In this document: positions 1 to 13,844 of the stretch, piece by piece
How the letters are laid out: every line of letters begins with the position of its first letter
Position numbering within the stretch: the stretch's first letter is position 1
Made by a program: the position numbers and the translations under genes
The notes under the pieces: model-generated
What the model was told of the DNA's origin: nothing
Seen by the model: only the letters and a program-made list of their open reading frames with translations
The model's database searches: none
From: Azolla caroliniana
Lineage: Eukaryota; Polypodiophyta
Direction of reading: 5' to 3'
NCBI GenBank assembly: GCA_043228905.1
Contig: JBHGNT010000010.1
Location: forward strand, 12,648,001 to 12,712,000
Length of the DNA stretch: 64,000 bases

Positions 1-266
1 ACTAATTCATTAACAAAGGACTAGAATGATACATTATAATCTAGTTGCCTCGGATCCTTACTTTTTACCTGGGACACCCGACTACAAGTAGATATATCAT
101 ATATCACGAGTTAATGTGGCATCGATAAAAACCCTTGAAATTATCAAATCCTTAAAACGATAGTGTGTTAGAATAACCCTCAGTTTGTCATTGATACTTG
201 CGCAATATATAAATATTATTTGTTTCTAATCAATGAGTGCAATATAAAAAACCACACAAGATGTGA

Positions 267-338
267 TCCATTGTAGTCTAGTTGGTTAGGATACTTAGCT
301 TTCACCCGAGAGACCCGGGTTTAACTCCCGGCAATGGA
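267..338 (+). pseudogene. tRNA-Glu-like module (TTC)
   Basis: Acceptor TCCATTG/CAATGGA pairs fully. The anticodon stem has one A-C mismatch, and T-loop C56 is changed to T (TTTAACT), which breaks the B box. The same defects recur in its paralogue at 50306. Confidence 0.7.
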
Positions 339-1024
339 AACGACAATATCATATATAAAATTTTCGACGTATATCATATGTTAATTGTTTGATAACTCAA
401 ATAGTTAAGCTCTAAAGTAGTTGTTAGAATAATGTACAATTAACAAAATAATCAACATTATGTTTGAAGGATTGATGACGAACCTTGCATTGATTTGTTT
501 CTCCTAACATCAATTTCTAAACTTAATCTCATTATTCAATTAATAGTATAGGTTTCAAATGAGATTTGACAAAACATTATGTTGTTCGCGACAACAGGAA
601 GCAGTATATTTAGTCGTGGTTATTCCTCAACATTGTTACGATAAATTAGTACACCAAGAATTATAATTTGGATAACTTGATACAATTTCTAAAAGTACAC
701 ATAGATTGTCGAATAATGGTGAATTCATGAGCATTGCAGCATGTTTCTTTATTTGATCGAAAGCACATGAATATTACATTAACTAATTCATTTACTAAAT
801 GAATTCCATTCTACTCTAGTTCGTTTGAACAATAACCATTGGAAAAACTAGATACATCATAGATCATGAGGTAATGTCGCATCGATAACAACCCTTCAAA
901 TTATTAAATCTTAAAAATGAGAGTGTGTTAGAATAATACTAAGTCTCTCGTTGATGCTTTCCCAATATATAAATATTACATATTACTAATCTACGATTGC
1001 AATATATCTATACACAAGATAGGA

Positions 1025-1096
1025 TCCATTGAAGTTTGGTTGGTTAGATTACTCGGCTCTCACCCGAGAGACTCGGGTTCAACTCCCGGCAATGAA
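1025..1096 (+). pseudogene. tRNA-Glu-like module, CAATGAA subclass
   Basis: The anticodon arm is intact with CTC, and the T stem TCGGG/CCCGG uses one G-T pair. The 3' acceptor strand reads CAATGAA, giving a C2-A71 mismatch, and T8 is A. This subclass also includes 2347, 3491, 37022, 38331, 39641, 51097 and 51658. Confidence 0.65.
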
Positions 1097-1385
1097 AACG
1101 ACAATATCATATACTAAATTTCCCACGCATATCTTGTGTTAATTATTTGATAACTAAAAAACTCAAGACCTAAAAAGTCAAATTAACAAAATAATCAATA
1201 TTATGTTTGAAGGATTGATAACAGACTTTCGTTTGGTTTTATAGTTTGGATAACTTGATAGAATTTCCAAACATACGCATAGATTGTAGAGTAATGTTGA
1301 ACTCTCGATCAACATTGCACCATAGTTCTTTATTTGAAGAAAAGCACTAGAATATTAAATTAACTAATTCATTTACTAAATGAAT

Positions 1386-1457
1386 TCTATTGTAGTCTAG
1401 TTGGTTCGGATCCTTGTTTTTTACACGAGACTCCCGGGTACAACAATAGGCATTGGA
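1386..1457 (+). pseudogene. Beta module: diverged tRNA-Glu-like copy with T6 in the anticodon region
   Basis: This is one clear representative of the beta class. The 5' half (TCTATTG, then TAGTCTAGTTGGTTCGGAT) matches alpha through the D arm. The anticodon arm is replaced by CCTTGTTTTTTACACGAG, the T arm reads CCGGG TACAACA, and the end is GGCATTGGA. Total length is still 72 nt, as in alpha, so the two classes descend from the same tRNA. The T6 run would be expected to stop Pol III. Confidence 0.7.
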
Positions 1458-1640
1458 AAAAATAGAGACATCATGGATCATGCGGTAATGTCGCATCGAT
1501 AAAAACCCTTGAAATTATTTAATCTTAAAAACCAGAGTGTGTTAGAATAATCCTCAGTTTCCCATTGATGCTTGCGCAATATATAAATATTATTTATTAC
1601 TAATCTATGATTGCAATATGAAGAAGTACACAAGATAGGA

Positions 1641-1712
1641 TCCATTGTAGTCTAGTTGGTTAGGATACTTGGCTTTCACCGGAGAGACCCGGGTTCAACT
1701 CCCGGCAATGGA
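1641..1712 (+). pseudogene. tRNA-Glu-like module (TTC)
   Basis: The acceptor, D arm and T arm match the intact pattern. One anticodon-stem mismatch (CTTGG against CGGAG) separates it from the intact relative at 37626. A and B boxes are intact. Confidence 0.7.
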
Positions 1713-2346
1713 AATGATCATATCATATATTACATTTCTGACTCATAGCATGTCTTAACGCTTTGATAAGTCAAAAACTCAGGACCTAAAGTAGATGTTG
1801 GAATAATGTACAATTAACAAAATAATCAATATTATGTTTGAACGATTGATGACGAACTTTGCTTGAATTTTTTCTCCTAACATCAATTTCTAAGCTTAAT
1901 CCCAATATTCAATTAATAGTAGAGGTTCGAAATGAAATTTGACAACAATTATAGTTTAGATAAGTTGATACAATTTCAAACAATATGCATAGATGGTAGA
2001 ATAATGTTCAATTGTCGACAAGCATTGCACTATTTTTCTTTATTTGGAGCATGGCACTAGAATAGTACATTAACCAACTCATTTACTAAATGAATTCCAA
2101 TATAATCGAGATGCCTGGAATCGTTGATTTTTACCCAAGACACATGTGTACAAGTACAGGTATAGGAGAATCTAGATACATGCTCATGAGTTAATTTGAC
2201 ATAGATAAAAACCGGTGAACTTATTAAATCTTAAAAATGAGACTGTGTTAGAATAATCCTCTGTTTCTTGTTTATGCTTGCACAATATATAAATATTATT
2301 TATTACTAATCAATGATTGCAATATTAAAAAGTGTTTAAGATGTGA

Positions 2347-2418
2347 TCCATTGAAGTCTAGTTGGTTAGATTACTCGGCTCTCACCCGAGAGACTCGGGT
2401 TCAACTCCCGGCAATGAA
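2347..2418 (+). pseudogene. tRNA-Glu-like module, CAATGAA subclass (CTC)
   Basis: The anticodon arm CTCGG-CTCTCAC-CCGAG is perfect and the B box GGTTCAACTCC is intact. The acceptor has the C2-A71 mismatch of its subclass. Confidence 0.65.
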
Positions 2419-3490
2419 AATGACAATATCATATATTAAATTTCCGATGGATATCTTGTGTTAACTGTTTGATAACTCAAAAACGCAAGACCTAAAGTAG
2501 ATGTTACAATAATGTACAATTAACAAAATAATCAATATTCTCTTTGAAGGATTGATTTAGAATTTTGCTTTCATTTTTTTCTCCTAACATCAATTTCTAA
2601 ACCTAATCCCATTATTCAATTAATAGTAGAGGTTTCAAATGAAATTTGACAAAATATTATGTTGTTCGGGACAAGAAGAAGCAATATATTTAGTCGTGCT
2701 TATTTCTCAACATGGTTACGACAAATTAGTACACCGACAATTATAGTTTGGATAACTTGATAGAATTTCCAAAAATACGCATAGATTGTAGAGTAATGGT
2801 GAACTCTCAATCAACATTGCACCATATTTCTTTATTTGAAGCAAAGCACATGAATATTACATTAACTAATTCACTTACTAAATGAATTCCATTGTAGTCT
2901 AGTTGGTTCGGATCCTTGTTTTAGTACGCATAAAGTCCATGTTGCAATAATGTACAATTAACAAAATAATCAATATTATGTTTGAACGATTCATGACGAA
3001 CTTTGCTTCAATTTTTTCTCCTAACATCAATTTCTAAACTTAATCCCAATATTCAATTAATAGTAGAGGTTTCAAATGAAATTTGACAACAATTATAGTT
3101 TAGATAACTTGATACAATTTCAAACAATATGCATAGATGGTAGAATCATGTTCAACTGTCGACAAGCATTGCACCATTGTTCTTTATTTCGAGCATGGCA
3201 CTAGAATAGTACATTAACCAACTCATTTACTAAATGAATTCCAATATAATCGAGATGCCTGGAATCGTTGATTTTTATCCAAGACACGTGGGTACAAATA
3301 CAGGTATAGGAAAGATTAGATGCATGCTCATGAGGTAATGTCGCATAGATAAAAACCGGTGAACTTAATAAATCTTAAAAACGAGAGTGTGTTAGAATAA
3401 TCCTTTGTTTCTTGTTTATGCTTGCGCAATATATAAATATTATTTATGACTAATCAATGATTACAATATAAAAAAGTGTACAAGATGTGA

Positions 3491-3562
3491 TCCATTGAAG
3501 TCTAGTTGGTTAGATTACTCGGCTCTTACCCGAGAGACTCGGGTTCAACTCCCGGCAATGAA
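3491..3562 (+). pseudogene. tRNA-like module with anticodon drifted to CTT
   Basis: The loop reads CTCTTAC, so the anticodon is CTT (nominally Lys) within a Glu-type body. The acceptor is of the CAATGAA subclass. Paralogues at 39641 and 51658 share the change. Confidence 0.65.
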
Positions 3563-4702
3563 AATGACAATATCATATATTAAATTTCCGATGGATATCT
3601 TGTGTTAACTGTTTGATAACTCAAAAACTCAAGACCTAAAGTAGATGTTACAATAATGTACAATTAACAAAATAATCAATATTCTCTTTGAAGGATTGAT
3701 TTAGAATTTTGCTTTCATTTTTTTCTCCTAACATCAAGAAGCAATATATCTAGTCGTGCTTATTTCTCAACATGGTTACGACAAATTATAGTTTGGATAA
3801 CTTGATAGAATTTCCAAAAATACGCATAGATTGTAGAGTAATGGTGAACTCTCGATCAACATTGCACCATATTTCTTTATTTGAAGCAAAGCACATGAAT
3901 ATTACATTAACTAATTCACTTACTAAATGAATTCCTTTGTAGTCTAGTTGGTTCGGATCCTTGTTTTTTTACGCATAGATTGAAGAATAATGGTCAACTG
4001 TCGAGAGACCCGGGTTCAACTCCCACCAATAGAAAAGACAATATAATATATCATATTTTGCTACGCATGTCATGTGTTAAGTGTTCGATAACTGAAAAAC
4101 TGAAGACCTAAAGTAGTTGTTACAATAATGTACAATTAACAAAATAATCCTAACATTAATTTCTCCTAACATTAATTTCTAAACTTAATCCCATTATTCA
4201 ATTGATAGTAGAGGTTTCAAATGAAATTTGACAAAACATTATGTTGTTCGGGACAAGAAGTAGTATATTTAGTCGTGGTTATTCCTCAACATTGTTACGA
4301 TAAATTAGTACACCAACAATTATAGTTTGGATAACTCCATACAATTTGAAACAATACCTATAGATTGCAGAATATTGGTGAACTGTCGATGAGCATTGCA
4401 TCATGTTTCTCTATTTGTAACATAGGACTAGAATGGTACATTAACTAATTCATTTACCAAATGAATTCCATTGAAATCCAGTTGCGTCGTATCCTGGCTT
4501 TTTACCTGAGACGCATGGGTACAAGTAGATATATCATATATCATGAGGTAATGTGGCATCGAGAGAAACCCTTGAAATTATTAAATAAAAAATCGAGAGT
4601 GTGATAGAATAATCCTCAGTTTCTCGTTGATGCTTGCGCAATATATAAATATTATTTATTACTAAGCAATGGTTACAATATTAGAAAGTGCACAAGATGT
4701 GC

Positions 4703-4774
4703 TCCATGGTAGTCTAGTTGGTTAGGATACTGGGCTCTCACCCGAGACACCCGGGTTCAATTCCCGGCAATGGA
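4703..4774 (+). pseudogene. tRNA-Glu-like module (CTC)
   Basis: The acceptor TCCATGG has one mismatch with CAATGGA, and the anticodon stem CTGGG has a G-G clash. The B box GGTTCAATTCC is intact. Its better-preserved relatives are 40956 (intact) and 52898. Confidence 0.65.
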
Positions 4775-5477
4775 AACGATATTATCATATATTTAAAGTC
4801 TGACACATACAATGTGTTAACTGTTTGATTACTGGAAAACTCAAAAGCTAAAGTAGGTGTTACAATAGTGTACGATTAACTAAATAATCAATATTATGCT
4901 AGACGGATTGATGACGAAATTTACTTTGATTTCTTTCTCCTAATATTAATTTCTAAACTTAATCCCATTATTCGATTAATAGTAGAGGTTTCGAATGAAC
5001 TTGGATGAAACATTATGTTGTTCGGGTCAACAACAAGAAGTATATTTAGTTGTGGTTATTCCGCAACATTGTTATGATATATTAGTACACCAACAAGTAT
5101 AGTTTGGATAACTCGATACAATTTCAAACAATACGCACAGATTGCCGAATAATGGTTAACTGTCAATGAGCATTGCACCATGTTTCTTTTTTTGTAACAA
5201 AGGACTAGAATGGTACATTAACTAATTCATTTATTAAATGAATTCCATTATAATCAAGTTGCCTCGGATGCTTGCTTATAACCCGAGACGCACGACTACA
5301 AGTACATATATCATATATTTTTAGTTAATATGGCATCGATAAAAACCCTTGAAATTATTAAATCTTAAACCGAGAGTGTGTTAGAATAATCCTCAGTTTT
5401 TCGTTCATGCTTGCGAAAAATTTATATATATATATTCTAATCAATGATTGCAATAATAAAAAGAAGAGAAGATGTAA

Positions 5478-5549
5478 TTCATTGTAGTCTAGCTGGTTAG
5501 AATACTCCGCTCCCACCGAAGAGAACCGGGTTCAACTCCCGTCAATGGA
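5478..5549 (+). pseudogene. tRNA-like module with CCC in the anticodon position
   Basis: The loop reads CTCCCAC and the anticodon stem is broken. The paralogue at 53658 shares CCC. The module runs directly into a beta-type downstream flank (TACATCAGAGC...), so it looks like an alpha/beta recombinant. Confidence 0.55.
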
Positions 5550-6219
5550 TACATCAGAGCTCATGAGTTAATTTGGCATATATATAAAAACGCGTGAAAT
5601 TATTAAATCTTAAAAAGGAGACTATGTTAGAATAATCCTGTGTTTCTCGTAGATGCTTGCGCAATATATAAATATTATTTATTTTTTTCTTTTAACATCA
5701 ATTTCTAAACTTAATCCCATTATTCAATTAATGGTAGATGTTTCAAATGAAATTTGTCAAAACATTATGTTGTTCGAGATAACAAGAAGCAGTATATTTA
5801 GTTCTGGTTATTCTACAACTTTGTTACGACAAATTATTACACCAACAATTATAGTTTGGAGTTTCAAACAATACGCATAGATTGCAGAATAATGGTCAAC
5901 TGTCAAAGAGTATGCACCATGTTTCTTTATTTCTAACAAAGGACTAAAATGGTACATTAACTAATTCATTTACTAAATGAATAGCATTGTAATGAAGTTG
6001 CCTTGGATCCTAGCTTTTTAACCGAGACGCCCGGGTAGAAGTAGATATATCCTATATCATGAGTTAATATGGCATCGATGGAAACCCTTGAAATTATTAA
6101 ATCTTAATAACGAGAGTGTGTTAGAATAATCCTCTGTTTGTCGTTGATGCTTGCACAATATATAAATATTATTTATTACTAATCAATGATTGCAATATTG
6201 AAAAGTACACAAGATATGA

Positions 6220-6291
6220 TCCATTGTAGTCTAGTTGGTTTGGATACTAGGCTCTCACCCGAGAGACCCGGGTTCAACTCCCGACAATAGA
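6220..6291 (+). pseudogene. tRNA-Glu-like module (CTC)
   Basis: The acceptor 3' strand is changed to CAATAGA and the T stem ends CCGAC. The A box and the CTC anticodon loop survive. Confidence 0.6.
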
Positions 6292-6780
6292 AACGACAAT
6301 ATCATATATTAAATTTCCGATGCATATCATGTTTTAATTGTTTGATAACTCAAAAACTCAAGATTATGTTTCAAGGATTGATAACGAACTTTCCTCGATC
6401 AACATTGCAAAAATACGCATAGATTGTAGAATAATGGTGAACTCTCGATCAACATTGCAACATATTTATTTATTTGAAGCAAATCACTAGAATATTACAT
6501 TAACTAATTCATTTACTAAAGTAATTTCATTGTAGTCTACTTGGTTCAGATCCTTGTTTTTTACACGAGACTCCCAGGGACAACAATAGGCATTGGAAAA
6601 ACTAGATACATCATAGATCATGAGGGAATTTCGCATCGACAAAAACCCTTGAAATTATTTAATTTTAAAAATGAGAGTGTGTTAGAATAATCCTGAGTTT
6701 CTCGTTGATGCTTGCGCAATATATAAATTTTATTTATTACAAATCTATAATTGCAATATTAAAAAGTACACAAGATATAA

Positions 6781-6850
6781 TCCATTGTAGTCTAGTTGCA
6801 ATATTAAAAAGTAAACCCGATAGACCTGAGTTCAACTCCCTGCAATGGAA
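6781..6850 (+). pseudogene. Rearranged tRNA-Glu-like module
   Basis: The 5' 19 nt are normal (TCCATTGTAGTCTAGTTG). They then jump into the leader sequence that normally lies upstream (CAATATTAAAAAGTA) before resuming at the 3' half of the anticodon arm. This fits a slipped recombination between short TTG matches. Confidence 0.6.
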
Positions 6851-8934
6851 ACGACAATATCATATATTAAATTTCCGTCGGATATCATGTGTTAACTGTT
6901 TGATAACTCAAAAACTAGCTGTTACAATAATGTAGAATTAACAAAATCATCAATATTATGTTTGAAGGATTGATGACGAACATTACTTTTTTTATTAGTA
7001 CATTGACTAATTTATTTTTTAAATGAGTTCCATTGTAATCCAGTTGCCTCGAATCGTTAATTTCTACTCGAAACGTGCGGGGACAAGTACAAGCATACGA
7101 AAAACTAAATACATTATATATCATGAGTTAATGTGGCATCAATAAAAACCCGTGAAATTAATAAATGTTAAAAACGAGAGTGTGTTAGAATAATCCTCTG
7201 TTTCTTGTTGATGCCTGTGCAATATATAAATATTATTTACTGCTAATGAATGATTGCAATATTAAAAAGTGTACAAGATGTGATCCATTAAAGTCTAGTT
7301 GGTTAGAATACTAGCCTCTCACCCAAGAGACCCGTGTTCAACTCCTGGGAATAGAAAGGACAATATCATATATAAAAGTTTGCGACGCATGTAATGTGTT
7401 TGATAACTCAAAAACTCAAGACGTAGAGTAGTTACAATAATGTACAATTAACAAAATAATCAATATTATGTTTGAAGGATTGATAAAGAACTTTGGTTTG
7501 ATTTTTTTCTCCTCACATCAATTTCAAAACTTCATCCCAATATTCAGTTAATAGTAAAGGTTTTTAATGAAATTTTACAAAACATTATGTTGTTCGGGAC
7601 AACAAGAAGCAGTATATTTATTTGTGGTTATTCCTCAACATTGTTTCGACAAATTAGTACACCAAGAATTATAGTTTGGATCCTTGTTTTTTACACGAGA
7701 CTCCCGGGTACAACAATTGACATCGATAAAAACCCTTAAAATTATTAAATCTTAAAAACGAGAGTGTGTTAGAATAATCCTTAGTTTCTAGTTTCTCCTT
7801 GCGCATTATATAAATATTATTTATTACTAATCAATCATTGCAATATTAAAAAGTACAAAAGATATGATCCATTGTAGTCTAGTCGGTTAGGATACTCAGC
7901 TCTCACCCGAGAGACCTAGGTTCAACTCCCCCGACAATCAAAACGACAACATCATATATTAAATTTCCAACGCAGATCTTGTGTTAACTAGATACGTCAT
8001 AGATGATGAGGTAATGTCGCATCGATAAAAAAAGAGAGTGTGTTAGAATAATCCTAAGTTTCTCATTGATGCTTGGGCAATATATAAATATTATTTGTTA
8101 CTAATCAATAATTGCAATATTAAAAAGTACACAAGATGTTATCCATTATAGTCTAGTTGGTTAGGATTCTCGACTCTCAACCAGGAGACCCGGGTTCAAC
8201 TCCCGGCAATGGAAACGACAATATCATATATTAAATTTTCGACGAATATCATGTGTTAACTGTTTGATTACCCAAAAACTCAAGACCTAAAGTAGGTGTT
8301 ACAATAATGTACAATTAACAAAATAATCAATATTATGTTTGAAGGATTGCTGACAAAGTTTGCTTTAATTTTTCCTCCTAACATCAATTTCTAAACTTAA
8401 TCCCATTATTCAATTAATAGTAGAGGTTTCAAATGAAATTTGACAAAATATTATGTTGTTTGGGTCAAGAAGAAGCAATATATTTAGTCGTGCTTATTTC
8501 TCAACATGGTTACAACAAATTAGTACACCAATAATTACAGTTTCATAACTTGATACATTTTCAAACAATACGCATAGATTGCAAAATAATGGTCAACTGT
8601 TGACGAGCATTGCACCATGTGTCTTTATTTGTAGCAAAGCACTAGAATAGTACATTAACTAATTCATTTACTCAGTGAATTCAATTGTAATCAACCTTCC
8701 TCGAATCATTGATTTTTACCCGAGATGGCGGGTACAGAAACAGGCATAGGAAAAACTAGGTACATCATTGATTATGAGTTAATTTGGCAACGATAAAAAC
8801 CCGTGAAATTATTAAATCTTAAAAACGAGAGTGTGTTAGAGTAATCCTCTGTTTCTCGTTGATGCTTGCGCAATATAGAAATAATATTTATTACTAATCA
8901 ATGATTACAATATTAAAAAGTGCACAAGATGTGA

Positions 8935-9006
8935 TCCAGTGTAGTCTAGTTGGTTAGGATACTCAGCTGTCACCCGAGAGACTCGGGTTTAATTCCCGGA
9001 AATGCA
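8935..9006 (+). pseudogene. tRNA-like module with anticodon GTC
   Basis: The loop CTGTCAC gives anticodon GTC (nominally Asp). The acceptor is degraded (TCCAGTG/AAATGCA) and the T loop is TTTAATT. The relative at 43089 shares GTC and has a further internal duplication. Confidence 0.6.
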
Positions 9007-9697
9007 AACAACAATATGATATATTAAACTTCCGACGCATATCATGTGTTAATTGTTTGATAACTCAAAAACACAAGACCTAAAGTAGGCATTACAATAA
9101 TGTACAATTAACAAAATAATCAATATTATGTTTGAAGGTCTGAGAAAGAACATCAATATTATGATTTTTCTCTCCTAACATCAATTATTCGATTAATGGT
9201 AGAGATTTTAATTGAAATTGGACGAAACATTATGTCGTTCGGGACAACAAGAAGTAGTATATTTGGGTGTGGTTATTCGTCAACATTGTTATGACAAATT
9301 AGCACACCAACAATTACAGTTTGGACAACTAGATACAATTTCAAACAATACGCATCGGTTGTAGAATAATGGTCAACTATCGATGACTATTGCACCATGT
9401 TTCTTTATTTGTAACAAACCACTAGAAATGTAAATTAACTAATTCATTTACAAAATAAATTCCATTTTTATCAAGTTGCCTCGGATCCTTGCTTTTTACA
9501 TGCGACGCCCGGGTACAAGTAGATATACCATATATCATGAGTATATGTGGCATCGAAAAAAACTCTTGAAATTATGAAATCCTAAAATCGAGAGTGTGTT
9601 AAAATAATCTTCAGTTTTTCGTTGATACTTGCGCAATATATAAATATTATTTATTTCTAATCAATGATAGCAAGATTAAAAAGCACAAAATATGTGA

Positions 9698-9772
9698 TCC
9701 ACGATAGTCTCATTGGTTAGGATACTCGGCTCTCACCGGAGAGACCCGGGTTCAACTCTCGCCATTGATGGA
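9698..9772 (+). pseudogene. tRNA-Glu-like module with 3-nt insertion (CTC)
   Basis: The acceptor 5' strand is TCCACGA and the 3' end reads CCATTGATGGA, with three extra bases. The relatives at 55104 and 56374 come from the same lineage. Confidence 0.55.
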
Positions 9773-10192
9773 AACAACAATATCATATATGAAATTTCCT
9801 ATGCATATCAGGTGTTATTTGTCTGATAACTCAGAAACTCAAGTCCTAAAGTAGGTGTTACAATAATGTACAATTAACAGAATAATGAATATTATGTTTA
9901 AACGATTGATGATGAACTTTTCTTTGATTTTCTTCTCCTAACATCAATTTTTAAACATGATTCCATTATTCGATTAATGGTAGAGGTTTCGAATGAAATT
10001 GGAGAAAATATTATGTGGTTCGGGACAATAAGAAGAAGTATATTTAGTTGTGGTTATTCCTCAACATTGTTACGATAAATTAGTACACCAACAATTATAG
10101 TTTAGATAACTTGATTCAATTTCAAACAATACGCATAGATTGCAGAATAATGTTGAACTGTCAACAAGCATTGTACCATTTCTGTTTATTTG

Positions 10193-10239
10193 TGTAGTCT
10201 AGTTGGTCAGGATACTCGGCTCTCAATTCCCGTCTATGG
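10193..10239 (+). pseudogene. Truncated tRNA-Glu-like module
   Basis: The normal 5' acceptor is absent (TTTGTG precedes TAGTCTAG), and the segment from the anticodon 3' stem through the T loop is deleted. The paralogue at 56830 keeps that segment. Confidence 0.55.
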
Positions 10240-10871
10240 AAACGACAATCTCATATATTAAACTTCCGACGCATATCATGTGTTAACTGTTTGATAACTC
10301 ATAAACTTAAGACCTAAAGTAGGTGTTACAATAATGTACAATTAACAAAATAATCAATATTATGTTTGAAGGACTGATAAAGAACTGAACTTTGATTTTT
10401 TTCTCCTAACATCAATTTGTAAACTTAATCCCATTATTCGATTAATGGTAGAGGTTTTAATTGAAATTGGACAAAACATTATGTTGTTCGGGACAACATG
10501 AAGCAGTATATTTGGTTGTGGTTATTCGTCAACATTGTTACGGCAAATTACGCATAGATTGTAGAATAATTATGAACTCTCGATCAACATGGCACTATAT
10601 TTTTTTATTTGAAGCAAAGCACTAGAATATTACACATTAACTAATTCGTTTACTGAATGAATTCCATTATAGTCTAGTTGCCATTAGAAAAACTAGACAC
10701 ATCCGAGATCATGAGGTAATGTTGAATTGATAAAAACCCTTAAAATTATTAAATCTTAAAAACAAGAGTGTGTTAGAATAATCCTCACTTTCTCGTTGTT
10801 GCTTGCGCAATATATAAATATTATTTATTACTAATCAATGATTGCAATATTAAAAAGTACACAAGATGTGA

Positions 10872-10943
10872 TCCATTGTAGTCTAGGTGGTTAGGATACT
10901 CGGCTCTCATCCGAGAGACACGGGTTCAACTCCCAGCAATGGA
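10872..10943 (+). pseudogene. tRNA-Glu-like module (CTC)
   Basis: The acceptor and anticodon stems pair. The T stem ACGGG/CCCAG has two mismatches. It corresponds to 44342. Confidence 0.65.
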
Positions 10944-11658
10944 AACGACGATATCATATATTAAATTTCCGACGCATATCATGTTTTAACTGTTTGAGAA
11001 CTCAAGACCTCAAGTAGGTTTTACAAGAATGTACAATTAATAGAATAATCAATATTATGTTTGAAGGATTGATAACAAAATTTGCTTTGATTTTTTTCTT
11101 CTAACATCAATTTCTAAACTTAATCCCATTTTTCAATTAATAGTAAAGGTTTCATATGAATTCAACTAATCATTATGTTGTTCAGGACAGGAAGAAGTAC
11201 TATATTCAGTCGTGGTTATTCCTCAACATTGTTACGACAAATTAGTAGACCGAAAATTATAGTTTGGATAACTTGATACTATTTCCAAATATACGCATAG
11301 ATTGTCGAATAATGGTGAATTCTTGATGAGCATTGCACCATGTTTGTTTATTTGAACGAAAGCACTTGAATATTACATTAACCAATTCATTTACTAAATG
11401 AATTCCATTGTAGTCTAGTTCATTCAGATCCTTGTTTTTTACACAAGACTACCGGGTACAACAATAGGCATTGGAAAAACTAGATACATCATAGATGATA
11501 AGGTAATGTCACATCGATAAAAACCGTTGAAATTATAAAATCTTAAAAAACAGAGGGTGTTAGAATAATCCTCAGTTTCTCATTGATACTTGGGCAATAT
11601 ATAAATATTATTTATTACTAATCAATAATTGCAATATTAAAAAGTACACAAGATGTGA

Positions 11659-11730
11659 TCCATTGTAGTCTAGTTGGTTAGGATTCTCGGCTCTCACCCG
11701 AGAGACCCGGATTCAACTGCCGGCAATGGA
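11659..11730 (+). pseudogene. tRNA-Glu-like module (CTC)
   Basis: The acceptor, D arm and anticodon arm are intact. The T stem is broken at its top (CCGGA/GCCGG), which also damages the B box. In the paralogous position of block B the satellite stops just before this module, where a foreign insertion begins (45129). Confidence 0.65.
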
Positions 11731-12436
11731 AACGACAATATCATATATTAAATTTCCGACGGATATCATGTTTTAACTGTTTGATAACTCGAAAACTCAA
11801 GACCTAAAGTAGGTGTTACAATAATGTACAATTAACAAAATAATCAATATTATGTTTGAAGGATTGATGACTAACATAACATTAATTTTTTTCTCCTAAC
11901 ATCAATTTCTGAACTTAATCCCATTATTCGATTAATGGTAGAGGTTTTAATTAAAATTGGACAAAACATTATGTCGTTCGGGAAAACAAGAAGTAGTATA
12001 TTTGGTTGTGGTTATTCGTCAACATTGTTACGGCAAATTAGTACACCAACAATTTTAGTTTGGATAACTTGATACAATTTCAAACAATACGCATCGATTG
12101 TCGAATAATGGTCAACTATCGATGACTATTGCACCATGTTTCTTTATTAGTAACAAAGCATTAGAATTGTAAATTAACTAATTCATTTACTAAATGAATT
12201 CCCGTGTTATCAACTTGCCTCGGATCCTTGCTTTTTACATGGGACGCCCAGGTACAAGTAGATATAGCATATATCATGAGTAAATGTGGCATCGATAAAA
12301 ACCCTTGAAATTATTAAATCATAAAAATGAGAGTGTGGTATAATAATCATCAGTTTCTCATTGATGCTTGCGCAAAATATAAATATTATCTATTACTAAT
12401 TAATGATTGCAATATTAAAAAGTGCACAAGATGTGA

Positions 12437-12508
12437 TCCATTGTAGTTTAGTTGGTTAGGATACTCGGCTCTCACCCGAGAGACCCAGGTTCAACTCCTG
12501 GCAATGGC
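12437..12508 (+). pseudogene. tRNA-Glu-like module with compensated T stem (CTC)
   Basis: The T stem is CCAGG/CCTGG instead of CCGGG/CCCGG, a paired change that keeps the helix. The last acceptor base is C (CAATGGC), leaving one mismatch. Confidence 0.65.
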
Positions 12509-13844
12509 AACGACAATATCATATATTAAATTTTCGACGTAAATCATGTGTTAACTGTTTGATAACTCAAGACCTAAAGTAGGTGTTACGATAAAATTTC
12601 AAACAATATGTTGTTCGGGACAACAAGACGCAGTATGTTTAGTTGTGGTTATTCCTCAACATTCTTACGATAAATTAGTACACCAACAATTATAGTTTGG
12701 ATAACTTGATATAATTTCAAACAATAGGCATAGATTGTAGAATAATGGTTAACTGTCGACAAGCATTGCACTATATTTCTTTATTTGTAGCAAAGCACTA
12801 GAATAGTACATTAACTAATTTATTTACTAAATGAATTCCGTTGTAATCAAGTTGCCTCGAATTGTTGATTCTTACTCGAAACGCGCGGGTAAAAGTACAG
12901 GCATAGGAAAACCTAGATACATTATATATCATGAGTTAATGTTGCATCAATAAAAAGCCGTAAAATTATTAAATCTTAAAATCGAGAGTGTGTTAGAATA
13001 ATCCTCTGTTTCTTGTTGATGCTTGCGCAATATATAAATATTATTTATTACTAATCAGTGGTTACAATATTAAAAAGTGTACAAGATGTGATCCATTGAA
13101 GTCTAGTTGGTTAGAATACTCGGCTCTCACCCGAGAGACCCGAGTTCAACTCCCGGGAATAGAAAGGACAATATCATATATAAAATTTTGTGACGCATGT
13201 CATGTGTTAACTGTTTGATAACTCAAAAACTCAAGACGTAAAGTAGTTACAATAATGTACAATTAACAAAATTATCAATATTATGTTTGAAGGATTGAGA
13301 AAGAACTTTACATTCAGGTTTTTCTCCTAACATCAATTTCTAAACTTAATCCCATTATTCAATTAATAGTAGAGGTTTCAAATGAAATATGACAAAACAT
13401 TAGATTGTTCGGAACAAGAAGAAGCAGTATATTTTGTCGAGCTTATTTCGTAATATGGTTATGACAAATTCGTACACCGACAATTGTAGTTTCGATAACT
13501 TGATAGAATTTCCAAACATACACATAGATTGTAGAATAATGGTGAACCCTCGATCAACATTGCACCATAGTTCTTTATTTGAAGCAAAGCAGTAGAATAT
13601 TACATTAACTAATTCATTTACTAAATGAATTCTATTGTCTCGAGTACAACCATAGGCATTGGAAAAACTAGATACATCATAGATCATGAGGTAATGTCTT
13701 ATCGATAAAAACCCTTCAAATTATTAAATCTAAAAAACGAGAGTTTGTTAGAATAATCCTCAGTTTCTTGTTGATGCTTGCGCAATATATAAATATTACG
13801 TATTACTAATCTATAATTGCAATATATCTATACACACGACAGGA

